A stretch of DNA of 9,754 bases from Acidobacteriota bacterium (GTDB lineage Bacteria > Acidobacteriota > Vicinamibacteria > Vicinamibacterales > 2-12-FULL-66-21). The notes beneath the pieces are model-generated. The model was not told the DNA's origin. It saw only the letters and a list, made by a program, of their open reading frames with translations, and ran no database searches. Made by a program: the position numbers and the translations under genes. Below are positions 4,856 through 9,754 of the stretch, piece by piece. Location: positions 1-9,754 of the forward strand of contig JABFWM010000405.1 of assembly GCA_013362195.1 (NCBI GenBank), written 5' to 3'. The first letter of the stretch is position 1, and each line of letters opens with the position of its first letter.

Positions 4856-7800
4856 TAGTAAGAGAAAAAGAAGATCAGGTCGACGCCGGCCTTCTCGACG
4901 CGGCGCTGGGTCAGCCGGTTGGCCGCGGCGGTGGTTTCCGGCGCCACGGTCGTCTGCACCCGCAGGAACCTCGCCAGGTCGTACTCCAGCATGAATTCGG
5001 TAAAGCTGCGCTGGCCGAACTGCTGACGGAAACGAATGAACGCCTTGTCGCCGACCTGCTTGCCGAGCGTGACGCCGCCGGCGCTTTCTCCCGTCTGCGC
5101 ATCGCTGGTGGTGATCTCGAACAGATCGACGTCGAGGGCCTTGCCGATCGATCGGCTGAGCGGCGCGGCGATGAAGCCGCTGGCAATCCCTCCGGCGGTC
5201 TCGGCAAGTGAGGCGCGTTCACCCGTGCCCAGCTCGTTGACCGAGCGGTTGAACACGACCAGCGAGAGGATGTCGGCCTCGTCGAGCGGCGGGTCGCTCG
5301 ACAGCGCCAGTTCCGGCGCGCGGAGCGTGCCCGTGATGTGAATGTTCGCCGTGACGCCCGTATTGGGAATCAACCGGCTGGCGGTGACATCGACGTTCGG
5401 GTTGATGTCGGGCAGTCCGAGGAACTGCAGCGTGCCGCCGCGCGCGAGCTCGAAGCGGCGCCCCTGGAATTCGTAGAAGCCGCGCACGGTATTCGCGCTG
5501 CCGCGGATGGTGATCGCCGCGTTCGGCTTTTTCTGCACGTACAAATCGGCGCCGACGGTCGCGTTGACGTTCCCGATCTGCATCGCGGTCGCGCCGCCCG
5601 GGCGGATGTCCCGGCCGCGGACGACCATGTTGTCGGGAACGACGAGGTGCACGTCGAGGGCAAGCGCGGCCGCCAGGCCCTGTTGCGGCGCCGGCGTCTC
5701 GGGCGCGGTCGCGTTCAGCGCGTCTCTCGTCTGCGCGCTCAGTTCCCGCCCTTTCGCGAACGCGTCGCGCGTCGCCTCGTCGGCGCCCTTGTCGGTGGTC
5801 GTCGTCTCCTGCGCGGTGACGACGTCGGGGAGCGCTTCCTCGCGGTAGGGCGACGCGAACATCAGCAGGATCTTGTCGATCTCGAGCCGCGCCTGATCGA
5901 GCCGCACCTCGCCTTCGACGCGCGGCTGCCGCACTTCGCCGGTCACCTTGAGGTGCGTCCCCGCGTGCACGTCGCCGAGCTCGTTGTCCATCAGCTTGAA
6001 GTTGTCGCTGTCGATCGCGATGTTCACCGCGCCGGCCCGGCGCTGGTGGACGGCCAGGTCGCCCGCGATGGTCAGCGCGTTGTTGTGCTGATCGAGGATC
6101 TGGAAGCGCGGCACGTGCACCTGATCGGGCTGGAGCTCGATCCGCGTCGTCATGCCGGAGAAGCGCGTGCCCGCCTGCACGACCGCGAAGGCGCCGTTCT
6201 GAATGTCCAGGTAGCCGTTCAGGTGCGGGTCCTCTCCCGAGCCGGTCACGCGCACGTCCGCCTGCAGCGTGCCGGTGACGTTGGTCAGCTGGTTGGTGAA
6301 GCCCTGCACCAGGCCGAGATCGATTTGCGTGGACTGCACGCGGAGGTCGATTTCGTCCCCGGCGCTCGCGGCGATATGGCCGGTCACGCCCGGCGGATTC
6401 GGGCGCAGCGCGCTCATCGGCAGCGTGCCCTTGGCGGTGAGTTCGACGCCGGGCGACTGCAGCAGCCGCGCATCGAGCGTCAGTCGATCGTTGGCATACG
6501 TGGCGTCGGTCGTGAGCGACGCGTACTTGAAGTTCTGGAAGCCGCCGTTGGCGACCTCGACGTGCCCTTCGACGGCCGGGTGCTTCGCCGTGCCGGTGAT
6601 GGTCGCTTTCGCGGTGAGCGTGCCGGTGATGCCGCGGTTCTGCAGCGCGAGCTTCTCGAGTTGCGCCAGGTCCACGTGCTGCGCCGTGACGGTGATCGCG
6701 CCGGGGGCGGTGTTGTTCCCAAGCGAGAACCCGCCGCTCACGTCCAGCGACTGCGTCCCGCTGACGAGGCGGACGCCCTGGAGCTCGAGTCGGTTGTTGC
6801 CGTACTGCACCGTCGCCGAAGTCCCCGGCGCGGTGCGCCACTCGACGCCCTGGGTGCGGACCGCGAGGTTGGGCAGATGGATCTCCTGATGATCGGGGTG
6901 CAGGAGAAGACTGCCGCTCGCGTCGAGCTCGCGCGCGCCCGAAGCATTCGCCAGCGCCGCATTCGCGCCGGCGCCCGTCGCCGCCTGCTCCGCCGCGCCG
7001 CCGCCCGGCGCTTCGGCGATGTGCGTCCGGAAATCGAGTTTCTGGTCGGCGTACGTCGTGTTCGCGGTGAGCTCGTTAATCTTCAGCCCGGCGGCCTCGA
7101 CGAACGTCGCCGTCGTATCGGCCTGCACGCGTGCCCGCGCGAACTCGAGGTTCGGGATCGTCGCGTTGAACGTGCTGTCCAGGTCGAGCGCGTTGTTCGC
7201 CTGATACGCCAGATCCGAGCCTTCGAGCGTGCCGGCGATAGTGAGCGACGAGGCGTTCCCGGTGAGCGTCGCGTCGACGATCGCAGCGCCGCCGAGCGGC
7301 TGATTCACGAGCGTCCCGACCTGCGCGAGATCGGTGGCGGCGACGTGGAACGTCACGTTGCTGTTGCCGGTCTCGTCGAGCGCGATCGGACCTGACGCCT
7401 GGACGTCGAGATCCGGCCCCTTGATCGTCGCCTGCCGCAGTTCGCCGCGGCGGTCGGCGTACTGCCCCTGAATGTCGGCGTTGGTGATGGCCACCCCCGC
7501 CACCTCGGCGTCGGCGAGCGTCACCCGCCCGTCGGCCGAAATCGCGTCGGGCGTGATCGGGCCCGAGACATCGCGCAGCGCGAACGACAGATCGACCGTA
7601 CCGTTGACGCGGCCCTTGTAGGTGCCGTTGCCGCTGATCCGCCCCGGATCGAATCCGGCGAGCGATCCGTTCGCGCGCCCGCGCACGCCGCCGTTTGCGA
7701 GATGCGCGTCCACGGCCAGGCGCGGCACGGTGCCACCCATCACGTCCGAGTCCGTGATGGTGGCGGTCGCATCGACGGTCATCGAATCGACGGCGGTGCC

Positions 7801-9486
7801 GCTCCCGGCCACGTCGAAGTCGGCGTTGATGCGGCTGTCGTATTCCGGTTTGTCGAGCGCGGCGACGGCGAACGCCTGGCCGATGCGATAGAGGTTCACG
7901 TTGCGCACGCCGCCGCGCGCGCTATAGCGCGCGTCCAGGGCGCGGCGCGGCCCGGTGACGATCCCGAAGCCGGCGCGCGTGCCGTCCACGATCGTGCCGC
8001 CCGCGACCGTCGACGTGGCCAGCGTCGCATCGCCGTCGATCGTCGTCGTCGCCTTGCCAATCGCGCCGGTCACGTGGTACGCGCGCGCGTTGACGTCGGT
8101 CGCGACCCGCGGCGCATTCACCGCACGGGGCAGGCTGGCGAGATTGACGTGCGCGAGGCTGCCCGCGAGATCGAATCGCAGCGCGTCCGACGGGGTGGCC
8201 GGCGCCACCACGGTCCCCTTCGCGGCCGCGGTGCCGCCGTAGGCGCCCGCGCGTCCGTCGACGCCAATCTTGCGGCCGGCGATCGTGCCGCGGAGGCGCA
8301 CGTCGCTGGCGCGATAGCCGGCGGCCGCCACGCGGGGCGCATCGACGGCGAAGGTGCCGCGCATGCGTTCGAGCGCCGGCGCATCCGCCGGCGCACTGGC
8401 CATCTTGACGTCGACGGTCGCGCGGCCGGTGATATCGCTCGCCTGCGCGGGATCCTTCACGAGCGGCGCGAGGTTCAGGTTCACGACGTTGACGGTGCCG
8501 CGCGCCGCAAAATCGGGCGCGAGCGCGTCGGCGGTGATCGTGCCGTTGACGCCGCCGGCCTCGGACTTGGCGTTCAGCGTGAGCTCGAGGTTGTTCTGCG
8601 GACCCGACGCTTTCAGGTCGAGCGCCGGATGCAGGTCGTAGCCGCGCACGGCCGGCAGCACGCCGCCGAACTCAGGGAGCGAGAGCGTCGGCGCCGAGAC
8701 CGTCACCTGCAGCGACGGCTGGTTCAGGTAATCGCGGACGACGCCGTCGATGGTGACGTTGCTCCGCGGCGTCAGCAGCGTCAGTTTCTCGACGTTGAGA
8801 TTGTCGTCGCGCGTGCCGACGCGCCCGGTCAGGCTCGTGACCGTGAGATCCGGCGCCGTGCCCGCGAACTGGAGCCGCCCGATCGTCAGGCTGTAGTGGA
8901 CGGGGGCGTACTCGAACCCGGCCCGCACGTTCAGCCCGTCGATGCGGCTCGGAAGCCGGTACGCGTCCGATGGCGCCTTGTCCTCGATCGCCGCGCGGCC
9001 GTCGATGATTTCGATGTCGGGCAGCGACAGCGGCTTGCCCGGTCCCTGGCGATCCGCTTCCTGTTCCTGCCGCTTGACGACGTCGGCGAGGTTCCAGCCG
9101 CGCCGATCGTGGCGCAGCAGGACGAACGGCTGTTCCAGGCGAATCGCGCGGACGGTCATGCCGCTCGCGATCAACTCGCTCAGGCTGTACTTCACCTCGA
9201 GGCGCTTCAACGTGACGATCTGCTCGCCGTTCACCTCGAGGGCGATGTCGCCGAGCTGCACGCCGTAAAAGAGATTGCCGCCGAGCGTGCCGACCGACAG
9301 GTTGCCGTTCACGTACTGCTTCGATTCGCGGACGATGTACCGGCGCAGCCAGTCCTTGAACCACGGCGTCTGCGAGGCGATCACCGCGAGCGCTATGATG
9401 GCGACGAGCAGCGTGCCGACCAGCGCGACCACCTGCAGCGTGCGCCGCAGGTACTTCCTGGCGGGAGTGACGCGGCGTTGCAGCAT
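4855..9486 (-). CDS. tamB: Translocation and assembly module inner-membrane protein TamB
   Basis: The 1543-residue protein has one N-terminal membrane anchor (about residues 18-39, after a basic LQRRVTPARKYLRR), then an AsmA/TamB-type opening (GNLFYGVQLGDIALEVNGEQIVTLKRLEVKY). Over 1000 residues of short amphipathic beta-strand repeats follow, expected to form a hollow periplasmic groove. The C-terminal TamB domain (DUF490) shows VQKKPNAAITIRGSANTVRGFYEFQGRRFELARGG near 1310-1345, then EADILSLVVFNRS near 1402-1415, and ends FFFSY. By family knowledge TamB spans the periplasm and works with TamA or BamA in outer-membrane protein insertion and phospholipid transport. Low-complexity Ala/Gly and Thr/Ala/Pro linkers lie near residues 823-852 and 1221-1268. 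The frame is open to 9672, but the start at 9486 is chosen because the upstream gene ends at 9489, only 2 nt away, and the anchor follows directly. The ribosome site is weak, so coupling to the upstream gene is likely. Confidence 0.95.
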   Translation of the reverse strand: MLQRRVTPARKYLRRTLQVVALVGTLLVAIIALAVIASQTPWFKDWLRRYIVRESKQYVNGNLSVGTLGGNLFYGVQLGDIALEVNGEQIVTLKRLEVKYSLSELIASGMTVRAIRLEQPFVLLRHDRRGWNLADVVKRQEQEADRQGPGKPLSLPDIEIIDGRAAIEDKAPSDAYRLPSRIDGLNVRAGFEYAPVHYSLTIGRLQFAGTAPDLTVTSLTGRVGTRDDNLNVEKLTLLTPRSNVTIDGVVRDYLNQPSLQVTVSAPTLSLPEFGGVLPAVRGYDLHPALDLKASGPQNNLELTLNAKSEAGGVNGTITADALAPDFAARGTVNVVNLNLAPLVKDPAQASDITGRATVDVKMASAPADAPALERMRGTFAVDAPRVAAAGYRASDVRLRGTIAGRKIGVDGRAGAYGGTAAAKGTVVAPATPSDALRFDLAGSLAHVNLASLPRAVNAPRVATDVNARAYHVTGAIGKATTTIDGDATLATSTVAGGTIVDGTRAGFGIVTGPRRALDARYSARGGVRNVNLYRIGQAFAVAALDKPEYDSRINADFDVAGSGTAVDSMTVDATATITDSDVMGGTVPRLAVDAHLANGGVRGRANGSLAGFDPGRISGNGTYKGRVNGTVDLSFALRDVSGPITPDAISADGRVTLADAEVAGVAITNADIQGQYADRRGELRQATIKGPDLDVQASGPIALDETGNSNVTFHVAATDLAQVGTLVNQPLGGAAIVDATLTGNASSLTIAGTLEGSDLAYQANNALDLDSTFNATIPNLEFARARVQADTTATFVEAAGLKINELTANTTYADQKLDFRTHIAEAPGGGAAEQAATGAGANAALANASGARELDASGSLLLHPDHQEIHLPNLAVRTQGVEWRTAPGTSATVQYGNNRLELQGVRLVSGTQSLDVSGGFSLGNNTAPGAITVTAQHVDLAQLEKLALQNRGITGTLTAKATITGTAKHPAVEGHVEVANGGFQNFKYASLTTDATYANDRLTLDARLLQSPGVELTAKGTLPMSALRPNPPGVTGHIAASAGDEIDLRVQSTQIDLGLVQGFTNQLTNVTGTLQADVRVTGSGEDPHLNGYLDIQNGAFAVVQAGTRFSGMTTRIELQPDQVHVPRFQILDQHNNALTIAGDLAVHQRRAGAVNIAIDSDNFKLMDNELGDVHAGTHLKVTGEVRQPRVEGEVRLDQARLEIDKILLMFASPYREEALPDVVTAQETTTTDKGADEATRDAFAKGRELSAQTRDALNATAPETPAPQQGLAAALALDVHLVVPDNMVVRGRDIRPGGATAMQIGNVNATVGADLYVQKKPNAAITIRGSANTVRGFYEFQGRRFELARGGTLQFLGLPDINPNVDVTASRLIPNTGVTANIHITGTLRAPELALSSDPPLDEADILSLVVFNRSVNELGTGERASLAETAGGIASGFIAAPLSRSIGKALDVDLFEITTSDAQTGESAGGVTLGKQVGDKAFIRFRQQFGQRSFTEFMLEYDLARFLRVQTTVAPETTAAANRLTQRRVEKAGVDLIFFFSY

Positions 9487-9488
9487 GG

Positions 9489-9754
9489 CTAGAAGGCCTG
9501 ACCGATCGAGAAATGGAGGCGGAAGCGCCGGCTCTGCTCGCGGCCTTTCACGAGCAGGCCCGGGATCGGATTGAGCTGGTAGCCGACGTCGACGCGGACG
9601 GGGCCAATCGGCGTGTTGTAGCGCAGCCCCGGGCCGACATCGTAGCGAAGGTTGTTGAGATCGACCTTCCACGTCTCGTTCGACACGCCGCCGGCATCGG
9701 CGAACGCCACCGCGCTCAGGCTGCCCCAGACCGGCACGCGCAGCTCCGCGGACG
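9489..9754 (-). CDS. Omp85-family outer-membrane barrel (TamA/BamA-like), C-terminal 87 residues
   Basis: Only the C-terminal end is in the window; it enters from the right edge already in frame. The visible segment (SAELRVPVWGSLSAVAFADAGGV, then LRYDVGPGLRYNTPIGPVRVDVGYQLNP, ending FRLHFSIGQAF) is the classic last strands of the Omp85 surface-antigen barrel (bacterial surface antigen domain), with the GxGLRYxTPIGPVRxDxGYxLNP pattern. It ends in Phe, the outer-membrane beta-signal residue. These barrels insert proteins into the outer membrane. Its position 2 nt upstream of tamB argues for a TamA-type partner rather than the essential BamA, but without the POTRA domains that is inference; in some phyla a BamA homologue sits next to tamB. 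Confidence 0.92.
   Translation of the reverse strand, partial: SAELRVPVWGSLSAVAFADAGGVSNETWKVDLNNLRYDVGPGLRYNTPIGPVRVDVGYQLNPIPGLLVKGREQSRRFRLHFSIGQAF

Noticed and set aside
5338..7395. Long plus-strand open frame opposite tamB (also 7702-9492)
   Set aside because: Arg/Ala/Gly/Val-rich translations with no recognisable domain, exactly antisense to a well-supported tamB; long antisense frames are expected in high-GC genes with codon third-position bias.
4855..9672. TamB starting at 9672
   Set aside because: The extra 62 residues overlap the Omp85 barrel gene in another frame and precede the membrane anchor with Arg/Pro-rich shadow sequence.

Overview
This is a high-GC bacterial window from a diderm (two-membrane) organism: it carries an outer-membrane Omp85 barrel, TamB and TonB. 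The mix of proteins (TonB beside a TPR protein, a Yip1-type membrane protein, a TamA/TamB pair) and the intergenic repeat style fit Acidobacteriota, perhaps Vicinamibacteria. That is inference from general appearance; no rRNA or marker gene is present to prove it.

Layout. (1) Positions 1-1962, minus strand: a Yip1-like membrane protein (1426-1962) is transcribed first and followed by a GC hairpin; then come tonB (627-1301) and a TPR protein (1-630, cut by the window edge), which overlap by ATGA. tonB has its own candidate promoter of the extracytoplasmic-stress sigma (ECF/sigma-E) type, with a 5' leader that can fold over the ribosome site. (2) Position 2125 onward, plus strand and divergent from Yip1: a small disordered hydrophilic protein (2125-2376) with an excellent ribosome site, ended by a strong hairpin at 2400-2439. 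(3) 2422-2657: an intergenic array of 10-nt and 15-nt modules, almost free of A on the plus strand. (4) 2693-4720, plus strand: a cytoplasmic molybdopterin/[4Fe-4S] oxidoreductase. It has a Cys metal ligand but lacks the formate-dehydrogenase His, and it appears to be transcribed leaderless from a promoter abutting the array. (5) 4721-4857: a GC-rich convergent intergenic stretch with a CGAGCG-rich segment and a two-way hairpin. (6) 4855-9754, minus strand: a TamA/BamA-family barrel C-terminus (9489-9754, partial), then a complete 1543-residue TamB.

How they fit together. TamA/TamB is an envelope-biogenesis pair, and TonB couples inner-membrane energy to outer-membrane receptors; its ExbB/ExbD partners are not in view. 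The oxidoreductase stands alone with no electron-transfer subunit. The strongest non-genic signals are the modular array and its flanks: the hairpin at its left edge uses an inverted copy of the array module, and the leaderless promoter at its right edge contains array-core sequence.
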